In this document: positions 32,988 to 43,264 of the stretch, in pieces
How positions within the stretch are numbered: position 1 is the stretch's first letter
How the letters are laid out: every line of letters starts with the position of its first letter
Assembly (NCBI GenBank): GCA_041391925.1
Contig: JAWKNA010000009.1
Location: forward strand, 118,400-182,399
Source: JBPOFM01 sp041391925
GTDB taxonomy: Bacteria; Bacteroidota; Bacteroidia; Flavobacteriales; Flavobacteriaceae
Direction of reading: 5' to 3'
Length of the DNA stretch: 64,000 nucleotides
Made by a program: the position numbers and the translations under genes
Notes under the pieces: generated by a model
Told to the model about the DNA's origin: nothing
What the model saw: the letters and a program-made list of their open reading frames with translations, nothing else
The model's database searches: none

Positions 32988-35414
32988 TCAGCGCAATTCT
33001 GCTCCCAACTCTTTCTCAAAATTAGCCTGTAACTTACCCATTATTTTGTCAATTTGCTTATCGGTCAACGTGCTGTTTTCATCTTGAAGAATAAAACTTA
33101 CCGCATAACTTTTTTTTCCTTTGGGAAGGTTTTTCCCTTGATAGACATCAAACAAATCTACATCTTTCAGCAACTTTTTTTCTGTTTGCATCGCAATGGC
33201 ATCTATTTGTTCAAAACTAACGTTTTCGTCCAAAAGCAATGCAAAATCTCGCCGCACTTCAGGGTATTTTGGAATGTCTTTAAATTTAATGCTATTGTTT
33301 TTTGCCATCGCCAATACATTGTCCCAATTGAAATCTGCAAATAAAACCTCTTGTGAAATTCCAAAATGCTTCAACACTTTTTTGTTGATCAAACCAAACT
33401 CCACTAGTTTGGTTTTTCCTGATGATAAACTTACCCCTTCACTGAAGATATCATTCTGAATTGGAGCAGCTTTCAAACGGGAAATTCCCAATCGTTCCAA
33501 AACCGAAGAAATGGTTCCTTTTAAATAGAAAAAATCAGTGGGTTGCGTTGAAGAATTCCAACGCTCACTATTTTTATTTCCTGTAACAAATAATGACAGA
33601 TGCTTATTTTCTTCACGATTGCCATTATAATTGTGATAAGTTTTCCCAAATTCGAACAATTTCAAGTCATAGCGCCTTCTATTGATATTGTGTTCTACAA
33701 CTTCCATTCCCGAAAACAGCAAACTTTGTCGCATCGCACTCAAATCGTTGCTCAAAGGATTCAGCATGGTCACATTGTGGTCAGCTTCTAATTGTTTGCT
33801 GTAGTTGATATAATCTGGGTTGGTCAAAGAATTTACCATGATTTCAAAGAAACCTTGAGCCGCCAATTGACTTCCAATGACATTTTGTAGCTTAAAATCC
33901 TCAAATTTTGAACTATTCGAAATGCTGGCATTTAGTTTTTCAGTGGTATTGATATTGTTATAACCATACACTCGCAGAATTTCCTCAATGACATCCACTT
34001 CCCGGAGGACATCATTGCGATAAGCAGGAACCATCAAACCTAATCCTGTTTCGGTCACATTGTTAATTTTTATATCCAACGACATCAAAATACGTTTGAT
34101 GATTTCTCGAGGAATCTCTTCACCTATTAATTTTTTGGCATTTTCAAAACTCAATCGCACTTGAAAATCCTCAATTTTTTTTGGATAAATATCTACAATA
34201 TCACTTGTTATTTCGCCCCCAGCAATTTCCAAAATCAATATTGCTGCACGTTTTAATGCGTAGTCAGTAATGTTTGGGTCGATGCCTCGTTCAAATCTAA
34301 ATGATGCATCGGTATTCATAGCATGACGCTTCGCAGTTTTTCTTATGCTTATCGGATTAAAATAGGCACTTTCTAAAAAGATACTTGTGGTATTTTCAGT
34401 AACTCCTGAATCAACACCACCGAATACTCCAGCAATACACATAGGTTTTTCGGCATCGCAAATCATTAAATCTTCGTCATGCAATTCCCGAACGATGCCA
34501 TCCAATGTTGTGTATGTTGTACCTTTTGGCAATGTTTTCACAATCACTTTGTTTCCAGTAATTTTTGAGGCATCAAAAGCATGTAGAGGCTGTCCCAATT
34601 CGTGTAAGACATAATTGGTAATGTCCACGACATTGTTTTTAGGAGTTAAACCTATGGCTTTTAAGCGATTTTGCAACCAAGCAGGTGAGTCGGCAATTTT
34701 CAATCCAGAAATTGTAACACCACAATATCGAGGTGCCAAGGCTTTGTCCACCACTTCGACATCAATTTTCAGCGTTCTGTTATGAACATGAAACGCGCTG
34801 ACAGATGGCGTAATGAGCTCAACGCTTATGTCCTTTTGCACCAAGCCTGCTTTGATATCTCGAGCTGTTCCAAAATGGCTCATGGCATCTGCCCTGTTGG
34901 GAGTCAATCCTATTTCAAAAACTTTGTCATTTTCTACTTTAAAAACATCAGAAACAAGTGTTCCTACTTTTAAATTGGCATCCAAAATCAAAATTCCTTC
35001 ATGAGATTTGCCCAATCCGAGTTCATCTTCCGCACAAATCATTCCTTGGCTTTCTTCACCTCTGATATTTCCCTTTTTTATGGTCCAAGCGTCACCAGTT
35101 TCAGTATAAAGAGTAGTCCCTATCGTGGCCACAGGCACTTTTTGTCCTGCTGCTACATTGGGTGCACCACAGACGATTTGCAATGGCTGCTCTTCACCAA
35201 TACTGACGGTTGTAATTTTTAATCGGTCGGCATTTGGATGTTGCACACAGGTCAACACTTCGCCAACGACAACACCTTCCAGGCCACCTTTTACAGATTG
35301 ATAGGGTTCTATTCCTTCCACCTCTAGCCCTAAATCGGTGAGAAGTTCGCCGGTTTTCTCTGCAGGCCAATCAATATTAATGAACTGTTTTAGCCAATTA
35401 TAGGAAATCTTCAT
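32988..35414 (-). CDS. pheT: Phenylalanine--tRNA ligase beta subunit
   Basis: The 808-residue product covers all PheT modules: N-terminal MKISYNWLKQFINID, tRNA-binding EMAP-like domain (about 40-150), B3/B4 editing domain (HxLGQPLHAFDASKI), B5, core catalytic-like domain (RRYDLKLFEFGKTY), and the C-terminal anticodon-binding FDX-ACB domain (PEVRRDFALLLDENV). Start at 35414 was chosen because MKISYNW is the conserved beginning, although the frame stays open to 35516. A minus-strand TATCTTTG is present at 35442-35435. The alpha subunit is not in the window. Confidence 0.96.
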   Translation of the reverse strand: MKISYNWLKQFINIDWPAEKTGELLTDLGLEVEGIEPYQSVKGGLEGVVVGEVLTCVQHPNADRLKITTVSIGEEQPLQIVCGAPNVAAGQKVPVATIGTTLYTETGDAWTIKKGNIRGEESQGMICAEDELGLGKSHEGILILDANLKVGTLVSDVFKVENDKVFEIGLTPNRADAMSHFGTARDIKAGLVQKDISVELITPSVSAFHVHNRTLKIDVEVVDKALAPRYCGVTISGLKIADSPAWLQNRLKAIGLTPKNNVVDITNYVLHELGQPLHAFDASKITGNKVIVKTLPKGTTYTTLDGIVRELHDEDLMICDAEKPMCIAGVFGGVDSGVTENTTSIFLESAYFNPISIRKTAKRHAMNTDASFRFERGIDPNITDYALKRAAILILEIAGGEITSDIVDIYPKKIEDFQVRLSFENAKKLIGEEIPREIIKRILMSLDIKINNVTETGLGLMVPAYRNDVLREVDVIEEILRVYGYNNINTTEKLNASISNSSKFEDFKLQNVIGSQLAAQGFFEIMVNSLTNPDYINYSKQLEADHNVTMLNPLSNDLSAMRQSLLFSGMEVVEHNINRRRYDLKLFEFGKTYHNYNGNREENKHLSLFVTGNKNSERWNSSTQPTDFFYLKGTISSVLERLGISRLKAAPIQNDIFSEGVSLSSGKTKLVEFGLINKKVLKHFGISQEVLFADFNWDNVLAMAKNNSIKFKDIPKYPEVRRDFALLLDENVSFEQIDAIAMQTEKKLLKDVDLFDVYQGKNLPKGKKSYAVSFILQDENSTLTDKQIDKIMGKLQANFEKELGAELR

Positions 35415-35534
35415 TGTATGAATTTTTGAAGCAGCAAAGATACTAATACTAAACTCTAATAGAAATGCTAAATAATTTTTATTTGTTAGTATTTTGTCTT
35501 TATTTCGACGCTTCAAACAGAAAGACAGCCGATT

Positions 35535-36752
35535 ATGCGACTATTATTTTTTCTTTTTTCATTCATTATTTTCTCATCCTGCAATCCTGATTATTATGCT
35601 ATTCCAATGAAACAGGGTATTTGGAGAGGAGAGTTGAAGGTTTCCGACACAGAAGTTCTTCCATTTAATTTTGAAATCACTGCAAAAAAGGGAATGAAAG
35701 TCTTTAATGCGGACGAAGTCATTTTGGTGGATGATATCGAGTACCGAAATGATTCGATTTTCATTAAAATGCCAGTATTTGAAGGCTATTTTGCTTTAAT
35801 TATGAAGGATACTGTAATGCAAGGGGAATTTATAAAAGAAAGTTTGGACAGAATTCTTCCTTTTAAAGCTATTTTCAACAAAAAAACCCGATTTGATGAA
35901 CCAAAGCAAAAAGCAACCGTTGACATCAGCGGAAATTGGGAAGCTGTTTTTAGCCAAGGTGTAAAAGGTGACGAATATGTTGCAAAAGGTATCTTCAAAC
36001 AGGATGGGAGTAAGGTCACAGGCACATTTCGCACCACCACTGGTGATTATCGTTATTTGGAAGGTGTTATGGACGGCAACGAACTAAAACTATCTGCTTT
36101 TGATGGTTCGCACGCTTTTTTATTTACCGCAACAGTTTCCAACAATGCCATGCAAGGCACATTTTATTCAGGAAATCATTTTAATGAGCCATTTATTGCC
36201 AAACGCAATGAAAAATTTGAACTGCCTGATTCCAATAAATTGACATTTTTAAAGGAAGGATATGACAAAATAGACTTTAAATTCCCTGACACCTCAGGAA
36301 AATTAGTGTCCTTAAGCGATGATAGGTTCAAAAATAAAGTCATAGTTCTGCAGATTATGGGAAGTTGGTGTCCAAATTGTTTGGATGAAAGCAGATATTT
36401 TTCAGAATTCTACAAAGAACATCAAGATAAAGATATTGAATTTGTTGCTTTGGCCTTTGAATATTCCAAAACTGAGGCGGCAGCTTTTAAAAGTATTGAA
36501 CGTTTAAAAGATGGAGTGGGCATCAATTATCCAATCTTGTTGGCGCAGTATGGCACTTCTGACAAAGCCAAAGCACAGGAAAAGTTGCCAATGTTGAAGC
36601 AAATCTTGTCTTATCCAACAACAATTTTCATTGACAAAACAGGAAAAGTCCGCAAAATCCATACAGGTTTTAATGGTCCAGCTACTGGAGAGAAATATGT
36701 GGAGTTTAAAGAGGAATTTGATAAGTTCATAGTAGATTTGTTGTCAGAATAG
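35535..36752 (+). CDS. TlpA-like thioredoxin-domain lipoprotein
   Basis: The 405-residue product has a lipobox IFSSCNPD with Cys at about residue 16. The N-terminal half (about 20-240) is a beta-rich region with GIWRGELKV and ISGNWEAVF, like two lipocalin-type repeats. The C-terminal half (about 245-400) is an AhpC/TSA/thioredoxin domain with QIMGSWCPNCLDESRYF, a CPNC redox centre near residue 280, and a cis-Pro in LSYPTTIFID. It probably keeps envelope thiols reduced or serves in haem/cytochrome assembly. It is divergent from pheT and monocistronic. Confidence 0.9.
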   Translation: MRLLFFLFSFIIFSSCNPDYYAIPMKQGIWRGELKVSDTEVLPFNFEITAKKGMKVFNADEVILVDDIEYRNDSIFIKMPVFEGYFALIMKDTVMQGEFIKESLDRILPFKAIFNKKTRFDEPKQKATVDISGNWEAVFSQGVKGDEYVAKGIFKQDGSKVTGTFRTTTGDYRYLEGVMDGNELKLSAFDGSHAFLFTATVSNNAMQGTFYSGNHFNEPFIAKRNEKFELPDSNKLTFLKEGYDKIDFKFPDTSGKLVSLSDDRFKNKVIVLQIMGSWCPNCLDESRYFSEFYKEHQDKDIEFVALAFEYSKTEAAAFKSIERLKDGVGINYPILLAQYGTSDKAKAQEKLPMLKQILSYPTTIFIDKTGKVRKIHTGFNGPATGEKYVEFKEEFDKFIVDLLSE

Positions 36753-36887
36753 GGGTTACTAATAAAATATCTTACATTCTTAAAATATAGTTAATTAACA
36801 GACTTCATAATTACTTTAACGTTCTGCTAACAGTCGGCAATCGGAAATGCGTCTAATTTTAGATTATTAACTATTAATCAATCTCTT

Positions 36888-37979
36888 ATGAAACACTTTC
36901 ACTCTTTTGTGGTAGCGGCTATCATCATTAGTCTTGCCACTTCTAATGCAAACGCCCAATTAAACATGCCACGAGGAAGTCAGCAAGCTTCCGTAGGACA
37001 GACTGTGGGCATTACAAAAATGCAAATCGACTATTCCCGACCAAGCGTCAATGGTCGTAAAATTTGGGGAGCTCTTGTTCCTTATGGCATGAACAATCTC
37101 GGATTCGGAACAGCTAAAGAATCACCATGGCGTGCTGGTGCTGACGAAAACACTACCTTCTACACATCAACAGATGTAACAGTTGAAGGAAAACAATTGA
37201 AAGCAGGTACCTATGGATTGCATATGATTATTGATGAAAATGACAAGGCGACTATCATTTTTTCAAATAACAGTACGGCTTGGGGAAGTTTTTTTTATAA
37301 GCCAGAGGAAGACGCCCTGCGTGTGGATGTCTCAACGAAATCAATCCCTCATGTTGAGCAATTGACTTACGAATTTTTGGATGTAACGCCAAATTCGGCA
37401 ACTGTAGCTTTGAACTGGGAAAAAAAACAAATTCCTTTTAAAGTTGGTGTGGATGTCAATAAAACGGTATTGACTGATATTAAAGACAAACTCCAAAATC
37501 AGCCAGGTTTTAATAGACAGACTTGGGAGCAGGCAGCAACCTTTGTGCTCAACAATGGAGGCGATTACAAAGAAGCTGAAGGTTGGATAGACAATGCCAT
37601 TGGTGGACAATTTTATAGTCAAAAAACCTTTAATAATCTCGCCATTAAAGCGCAATTGCAAAAAAAACAGGGTAATAATCAAGGGTATGAAACAACTATG
37701 GCCGAAGCGATGGGAATGGCAACGGAAAACCAATTGAACACTCTTGGATATCAAATGATGAATGCAAAAGATTATGAAAATGCCTTGAAATATTTTAAAC
37801 AGGCTATTGTTTTGAATCCAAAAAGTGCCAATGCCTATGATAGTCTGGGCGAATATTATGCCACAGTGGGAGATAAGGAGAATGCCATCAAAAACTTTAA
37901 AAAATCACTTTCCATGAATCCTCCTGCAAATGTAAAAGCCAATTCCGAAAAATATTTAAAGCAATTAGGCGCTATGTAA
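36888..37979 (+). CDS. DUF2911 protein with C-terminal TPR repeats
   Basis: The 363-residue product has a signal peptide ending NANAQ (residue 24). The DUF2911 domain (about 27-190) shows the hallmarks SVGQTVGITKMQIDYSRPSV, GRKIWGALVPYG and WRAGADENTTF. The C-terminal half has TPR-like repeats, the clearest being YENALKYFKQAIVLNPKSANAYDSLGEYYATVG. DUF2911 proteins are common and of unknown function in Bacteroidota; the TPRs suggest protein binding in the periplasm. A strong hairpin follows the stop. Confidence 0.92.
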   Translation: MKHFHSFVVAAIIISLATSNANAQLNMPRGSQQASVGQTVGITKMQIDYSRPSVNGRKIWGALVPYGMNNLGFGTAKESPWRAGADENTTFYTSTDVTVEGKQLKAGTYGLHMIIDENDKATIIFSNNSTAWGSFFYKPEEDALRVDVSTKSIPHVEQLTYEFLDVTPNSATVALNWEKKQIPFKVGVDVNKTVLTDIKDKLQNQPGFNRQTWEQAATFVLNNGGDYKEAEGWIDNAIGGQFYSQKTFNNLAIKAQLQKKQGNNQGYETTMAEAMGMATENQLNTLGYQMMNAKDYENALKYFKQAIVLNPKSANAYDSLGEYYATVGDKENAIKNFKKSLSMNPPANVKANSEKYLKQLGAM

Positions 37980-38009
37980 TCAATCAGAAAACGAGTACAG
38001 TCGTTTATA

Positions 38010-38034
38010 AACCCAACTTCGGTTGGGTTTTTTT
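38010..38034 (+). terminator. Intrinsic terminator with UUCG loop
   Basis: AACCCAAC / GTTGGGTT form a perfect 8-bp stem closed by a TTCG tetraloop and followed by a T run. It ends the DUF2911 transcript. Confidence 0.93.
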
Positions 38035-38089
38035 ATGATACAGGAGTTGGACATAATCCTCTTACTTCTTACTTAATGCTTCGATGTTT

Positions 38090-40192
38090 CTAGCTGATGT
38101 AATTCCAGATATTCTTATACTTTGTCAGTTGATTGTAGGTCTGTCTCAAAATTTTATGTTCAGGAAGTGATAGAGAAGGGTCCTTTTTAAGAATTGATTG
38201 CGCATAGTGTCTGGCGTGTTGTAATACATCTTTGTCCTTGATGACGTCGGCAATCTTCAGATTCAAAACGCCACTTTGTTGAGTGCCCATCAAATCACCA
38301 GGACCACGCAGTCGTAAATCCACCTCTGCAATTTCAAATCCATCATTGGTGCTGACCATCGTTTGAAGTCGTGTTTTGCTATCTTCACTCAATTTATGAC
38401 CTGTCATTAAAATACAATAACTTTGTTCAGCTCCACGACCCACACGACCACGTAATTGATGCAGTTGTGATAAACCGAAACGCTCGGCACTTTCAATAAT
38501 CATCACTGAAGCATTTGGGACATTGACTCCAACCTCAATGACGGTTGTGGCGACCATAATTTGGGTTTCACCTTTGACGAAGCGTTGCATTTCATAATCT
38601 TTGTCAGCCGCTTTCATTTGGCCATGGACAATTGAAACTTGATACTCTTGCATTGGAAACTCACGAACGATGCTTTCATAACCATCCATCAAATCTTTAT
38701 AATCCATTTTTTCGGATTCTTGAATGAGTGGATAAACAATGTAAATCTGACGTCCTTTTGCAATTTCGTCCTTGATAAACCGAAATACTTTCAGTCGATT
38801 TTTATCATACCGATGCACGGTTTTGATATGCTTTCTTCCGGGAGGTAATTCATCGATTACGGATACATCCAAATCCCCATAAACTGACATTGCCAAGGTT
38901 CGAGGAATTGGAGTCGCGGTCATGATTAAAATGTGCGGAGGGGTGTCATTTTTATGCCACAATTTACTTCTTTGGGCCACTCCAAAACGATGCTGCTCAT
39001 CGATAACTGCAAGTCCTAAATTCTGAAATTCTACCGTATCTTCGAGTAGGGCGTGGGTGCCAATTAAGATGTTCAATTCGCCATTTTTAAGTTTTTCATG
39101 AATTTCTTTACGATCTGAAGTATTTGTTGAACCAGTTAGTAGTTTTATACTGATATTTAAATTGTTACATAATTCGACCAATCCATTGTAGTGTTGAACT
39201 GACAAAATTTCAGTCGGAGCCATTAAACAGGCTTGAAAACCGTTGTCAAGTGCGATGAGCATTGACATTAGCGCGACAATCGTCTTTCCGGAACCGACGT
39301 CTCCTTGCAATAAGCGATTCATTTGTGCATTACTGCCCAAATCGGCTCTGATTTCTTTCAAAACGCGCTTTTGTGCATTGGTCAATTCGAAAGGTAAATG
39401 GTCCTTAAAAAACGAATTAAAATAATTGCCAATGTGCTCAAAATTGAATCCCTTGATTTTCGATTTATGGATTAAATTTTTGATGATAAGTTGCAACTGG
39501 ATGTAAAATAATTCTTCAAATTTTAGTCGAAATTGCGCCTTCGCCAACAGCTCTTGATTCTTCGGAAAATGGATATTGAAAAGTGCTTCGCTTTTGGAAA
39601 TTAATTTCAATTCGGCAAGCAAATTTTCGGATAGGGTTTCTTCAAATCGTCCTTTGGTTTCCAAGAACAATTGCTGCATGATTTTGTTAAGCACCCGATT
39701 GGTGATTCCCTTATTCGATAATTTTTCGGTAGATGGATAAATAGGCTGCATGGCAGAACGAAGGTTTTTTTCATGTTCCTCCAGCAATTCCATATCTGGA
39801 TGTGGCAAACTGAAGACGCCGTTGAACCAATTGGTTTTCCCGAAAACAACATAGGGTTTGTGCAATTTGATGCTTTCCCGAATCCATTTTTGGCTACGGA
39901 ACCAGACCAATTCCATAAAGCCAGTCTCATCTTTGAAGGTTGCAACCAAACGTTTCCCTCGTCCTTCGCCAACATCTTTTACGGCAATAATTTCTCCAAC
40001 AATCTGAACATCAGAACTATTCCGTTGTAACTGGTTGATTTTGTAATACTGCGTTCGGTCAATGTAACGATTGGGAAACAGATTGATTAAATCTTGATAG
40101 GTATGAATGCCCAACTCGGTTCGGAGTAAATCAGCACGATTGGGGCCGACACCCTTGAGATAATCAATTGGAGTTTGAAGCTTTTCGTTCAT
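38090..40192 (-). CDS. recG: ATP-dependent DNA helicase RecG
   Basis: The 700-residue product has the RecG wedge/OB domain (about 1-170), helicase motif I GDVGSGKT, motif II DEQHRFGV, motif III TATPIPRT and motif VI QLRGRVGRG. The TRG motif region follows near the C-terminus. It remodels stalled replication forks and Holliday junctions. Length is normal. It converges with the DUF2911 gene and shares the symmetrical hairpin at 38010-38034 as a possible terminator. Confidence 0.96.
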   Translation of the reverse strand: MNEKLQTPIDYLKGVGPNRADLLRTELGIHTYQDLINLFPNRYIDRTQYYKINQLQRNSSDVQIVGEIIAVKDVGEGRGKRLVATFKDETGFMELVWFRSQKWIRESIKLHKPYVVFGKTNWFNGVFSLPHPDMELLEEHEKNLRSAMQPIYPSTEKLSNKGITNRVLNKIMQQLFLETKGRFEETLSENLLAELKLISKSEALFNIHFPKNQELLAKAQFRLKFEELFYIQLQLIIKNLIHKSKIKGFNFEHIGNYFNSFFKDHLPFELTNAQKRVLKEIRADLGSNAQMNRLLQGDVGSGKTIVALMSMLIALDNGFQACLMAPTEILSVQHYNGLVELCNNLNISIKLLTGSTNTSDRKEIHEKLKNGELNILIGTHALLEDTVEFQNLGLAVIDEQHRFGVAQRSKLWHKNDTPPHILIMTATPIPRTLAMSVYGDLDVSVIDELPPGRKHIKTVHRYDKNRLKVFRFIKDEIAKGRQIYIVYPLIQESEKMDYKDLMDGYESIVREFPMQEYQVSIVHGQMKAADKDYEMQRFVKGETQIMVATTVIEVGVNVPNASVMIIESAERFGLSQLHQLRGRVGRGAEQSYCILMTGHKLSEDSKTRLQTMVSTNDGFEIAEVDLRLRGPGDLMGTQQSGVLNLKIADVIKDKDVLQHARHYAQSILKKDPSLSLPEHKILRQTYNQLTKYKNIWNYIS

Positions 40193-40221
40193 TGGTTACA
40201 AAGCGGCTGATTGTTTTTTTA

Positions 40222-40280
40222 AGCCACGAATTCACTAATTATTAAGTCACAAAGCATCTAATATTCGTGTATTTGTGGCT
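40222..40280. repeat. Imperfect inverted repeat, AGCCACGAATTCAC type
   Basis: AGCCACGAATTCACTAAT (40222-40239) and ATTCGTGTATTTGTGGCT (40263-40280) are complementary at 14 of 18 positions. It resembles the dispersed intergenic CCACGAATTCACGAAT-type motifs seen in many Bacteroidota. It lies between recG and the M1 peptidase gene. Confidence 0.55.
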
Positions 40281-40376
40281 AAATAAAGTTTTACTGTAAC
40301 GAATATAATTCTTCTGCTTCAAACATAAAACCTGATTTTTTCTTATTTTGGTCTGATGATTGTTCCTCCACCTCTT

Positions 40377-42359
40377 ATGAGCCGAATGTTTCAGTGTCTT
40401 CTTTTGTTTTGCTTCGGAATTTGTTCAGCGCAACAGACGGATTATGTGGATTTTAAAACTGCTAAAGCAATAATTGACATTTATAGTGAAAATAAAGAGC
40501 TATCGGGAATAGTTACTTTTGATATTGAAATATTAAAAGATGTTGATTCCATCTTTGTTGATGCAAGAAATATAGACGTTGTATCAGTTTTATTAAATGG
40601 AAAACAGAATAAATTTTTTTATGACCAAAATAAAGTATGGAGTTATGAAAATTTTAAAGCTGGGCATGACTATAAGTTGTCAATTCAATATTCCGCAAAA
40701 CCTAGAAAAGCCTTTTATTTCGTTGACAATCAAATATGGACACAAGGACAAGGTAAATACACTAGCAATTGGTTGCCAAGTATCGATGATATGAATGATA
40801 AAATTGAGTTTGACCTGAACATCACATTCGATAAAAATTATCAAGTCATAGCAAATGGAGAACTGCTTAATGTTGAAGAATCTGACTCAACAAAAACATG
40901 GCATTTCAACATGAATAAACCCATGAGCAGCTATCTCGTTGCGTTAGCTATCGGCAGCTACAACAAAAAAACCGAAACCTCCAAAAGCGGCATTCCGCTA
41001 GAATACTATTACTATCCAGAGGATTCGCTTAAAGTTGATCCAACGTATCGCTACAGCAAGCAGCTATTTGATTTTTTGGAAGAGGAGATTGGAGTTCCTT
41101 ATCCTTGGGAAATTTATAAGCAAGTTCCTGTAAAGGATTTCCTCTATTCTGGGATGGAAAATACAACGTTGACCATTTTTTCAGACGCTTTGGTGACGGA
41201 TTCCATTGGTTTCAATGACAGAAATTATGTGAACGTCAACGCGCACGAACTGGCACATCAATGGTTTGGTGATTTGGTCACGGAAACGAATGGAACACAT
41301 CATTGGCTTCAGGAAGGGTTCGCGACTTATTATGCGTTGTTGGCGGAGCGTGACATTTTTGGCGACGATTATTACTATTGGCGGCTGTATGAGTATGCAC
41401 AACAGCTCTTGGAGCAGGACAAAAACGGTGTAAGCACCTCATTGCTAAACCCTAAATCCAGTAGTTTGACCTTTTACCAAAAGGGATGTTGGGCATTGCA
41501 TGTTTTGAAAGAACAAGTGGGCGAGGAGGCATTTAAGGAGGCTGTGAAAAATTATTTGCTAAAGTATCAGTATAAAAACGTAGAAACCAGCGATTTTATT
41601 GAAGAAGTTAAAAAAACAAGTGGTAAAGATATGTCTGAATTTGTCAAGACTTGGCTTGAGGATAACGTGCTTCCACAGGATGCCATGGTCAAAAGTTTGA
41701 AAAAATCTGCATTCATTCAAGAATATCTGGATGTCGATTGCGAAACCTATCCTTCAAAATGCCAGGATTATTTGATGTCTGATATTTCCGATAAGGCCAA
41801 AGTGAAAATTGTCTCAAAAGAATCTTATAAAATCAAAAAAGAAGATTTTAACAACAGTTGGGAAGTTCGACAGGCCATTGCGCAAAATTTGACAGAAATA
41901 CCGTTAAACCTCAAAAAAAGCTATGAATCGTTGTTGAATGATAAATCGTATGTCACCAAAGAAGTGGCGCTTTATAACTTGTGGGTGAATTTTACTGAAG
42001 AACGGTCAAAATACCTGCAACAAACCAAAGATGTTATTGGTTTTAGCGACTATAATGTGAGATTGCTGTGGCTGGCTTTGAATTTGAACACTCTTGAATA
42101 CCAACCAGAAAAGAAACAGGCTGTTTTTGACGAATTAAATGGTTATACAAGCTCAAAATTTGGATTTGAAATCCGAATGAATGCGTTCAATTACCTGAAA
42201 CTTATTGGTGGGTTTGATGAGTTTTCAATAAAAAATCTAATCGAGGCAACGGAGCATCACAATTGGAGGTTTCAGCAATTTGCAAAAAGTTTACTGGAAG
42301 AGCTGCGTCAGAATCCAAACTATTCGGAATTAATTGATAAAAACATAGTTAAACAATGA
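40377..42359 (+). CDS. M1 family metallopeptidase (aminopeptidase N-like)
   Basis: The product is 660 residues from the ATG at 40377. A 7-residue longer start at 40356 is possible, but MSRMFQCLLLFCFGICSAQQ gives the cleaner signal peptide. The N-terminal beta saddle (about 20-200) is followed by the gluzincin domain: GMENTT (GAMEN-like exopeptidase motif), zinc motif HELAHQWFGD, and a second Glu in WLQEGFATYY. A C-terminal helical domain completes it. It cleaves N-terminal residues from peptides in the periplasm. It overlaps the patatin gene by 4 bp (ATGA), so the two are translationally coupled. Confidence 0.92.
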   Translation: MSRMFQCLLLFCFGICSAQQTDYVDFKTAKAIIDIYSENKELSGIVTFDIEILKDVDSIFVDARNIDVVSVLLNGKQNKFFYDQNKVWSYENFKAGHDYKLSIQYSAKPRKAFYFVDNQIWTQGQGKYTSNWLPSIDDMNDKIEFDLNITFDKNYQVIANGELLNVEESDSTKTWHFNMNKPMSSYLVALAIGSYNKKTETSKSGIPLEYYYYPEDSLKVDPTYRYSKQLFDFLEEEIGVPYPWEIYKQVPVKDFLYSGMENTTLTIFSDALVTDSIGFNDRNYVNVNAHELAHQWFGDLVTETNGTHHWLQEGFATYYALLAERDIFGDDYYYWRLYEYAQQLLEQDKNGVSTSLLNPKSSSLTFYQKGCWALHVLKEQVGEEAFKEAVKNYLLKYQYKNVETSDFIEEVKKTSGKDMSEFVKTWLEDNVLPQDAMVKSLKKSAFIQEYLDVDCETYPSKCQDYLMSDISDKAKVKIVSKESYKIKKEDFNNSWEVRQAIAQNLTEIPLNLKKSYESLLNDKSYVTKEVALYNLWVNFTEERSKYLQQTKDVIGFSDYNVRLLWLALNLNTLEYQPEKKQAVFDELNGYTSSKFGFEIRMNAFNYLKLIGGFDEFSIKNLIEATEHHNWRFQQFAKSLLEELRQNPNYSELIDKNIVKQ

Positions 42360-43261
42360 GAGCACTTGTGATTTCGGGAGGCGGAAGTAAAGGAGCATTT
42401 GCAGGCGGCGTGGCTCAATATCTCATTGAAAACAAGCATTTAAAATATGATTTATTCATTGGGACATCGACAGGAAGCTTATTGGTGTCACATTTGGCCA
42501 TGAATAAAATTGAAGAAATAAAGGAGATATATACCAGTGTCACCCAAGATGCTATTTTCAATGTTTGCCCATTCAAAATCAAGCGAAAAAAGGGGATTGA
42601 GACCATTGGCATCAATCATGTGAATGTGGTTCGGAATATTTTAAGAGGCAGCAAAACCTTTGGGGAAAGTTTCAATTTAAAAGATTTGATAAAGAAGAAC
42701 GTCACGCAAGAAGCTTTTAATCATTTGAAAAGTCTGGAAGCGGATGTGGTGATTACGGTGTCCAATTTATCGCTCAACCAAGTAGAGTACAAATCTGTCA
42801 AGGATTTTGACTATGAAGAATTCTGCGAATGGGTCTGGATTTCCTGTAATTATACACCCTTTATGACCTTGGTCAAAAAGGATGGCTGCGAATATGCCGA
42901 TGGCGGATTGGGTTCGATGGTACCGATTGAGGAAGCAATCAAAAGAGGCGCGACCACGGTGGATGCCATTATTCTTCAAACAGAAACCACGACCTTCAAC
43001 AGAATGCCGTCGTTAAATGCGTTCTCACTGTTGACCAATATGTTTGCCTTTATGTTGGATCGGATTGAAAGTCAAAACGTGAGAATCGGCAAATTTGTGG
43101 CTACCAATCAGAACGCCATCATCAATTTTTATTACACACCAACTGTTCTCACTACTAATTCATTGATATTTGAGAAAGAAAAAATGACCCAATGGTGGCA
43201 AAGCGGGATGAATTTTGCGAAATTTAAAGACGAAGAAACCAGTCAATTGGAAACTGAATAA
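42356..43261 (+). CDS. Patatin-like phospholipase
   Basis: The 301-residue product has the oxyanion GGGSKGAFAGG (residues 8-18), the nucleophile elbow GTSTGS (Ser 38) and the catalytic-dyad DGG (Asp 182). That is a complete Ser-Asp patatin lipid acyl hydrolase. There is no signal peptide, so it should act in the cytosol or at the inner membrane. Its ATG overlaps the stop of the upstream M1 peptidase. Substrate is not predictable. Confidence 0.9.
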   Translation: MRALVISGGGSKGAFAGGVAQYLIENKHLKYDLFIGTSTGSLLVSHLAMNKIEEIKEIYTSVTQDAIFNVCPFKIKRKKGIETIGINHVNVVRNILRGSKTFGESFNLKDLIKKNVTQEAFNHLKSLEADVVITVSNLSLNQVEYKSVKDFDYEEFCEWVWISCNYTPFMTLVKKDGCEYADGGLGSMVPIEEAIKRGATTVDAIILQTETTTFNRMPSLNAFSLLTNMFAFMLDRIESQNVRIGKFVATNQNAIINFYYTPTVLTTNSLIFEKEKMTQWWQSGMNFAKFKDEETSQLETE

Positions 43262-43264
43262 GTT

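Noticed and set aside
35415..35516. 34-residue extension of PheT
   Set aside because: MKISYNW at 35414 is the conserved start; the extension covers the likely promoter.
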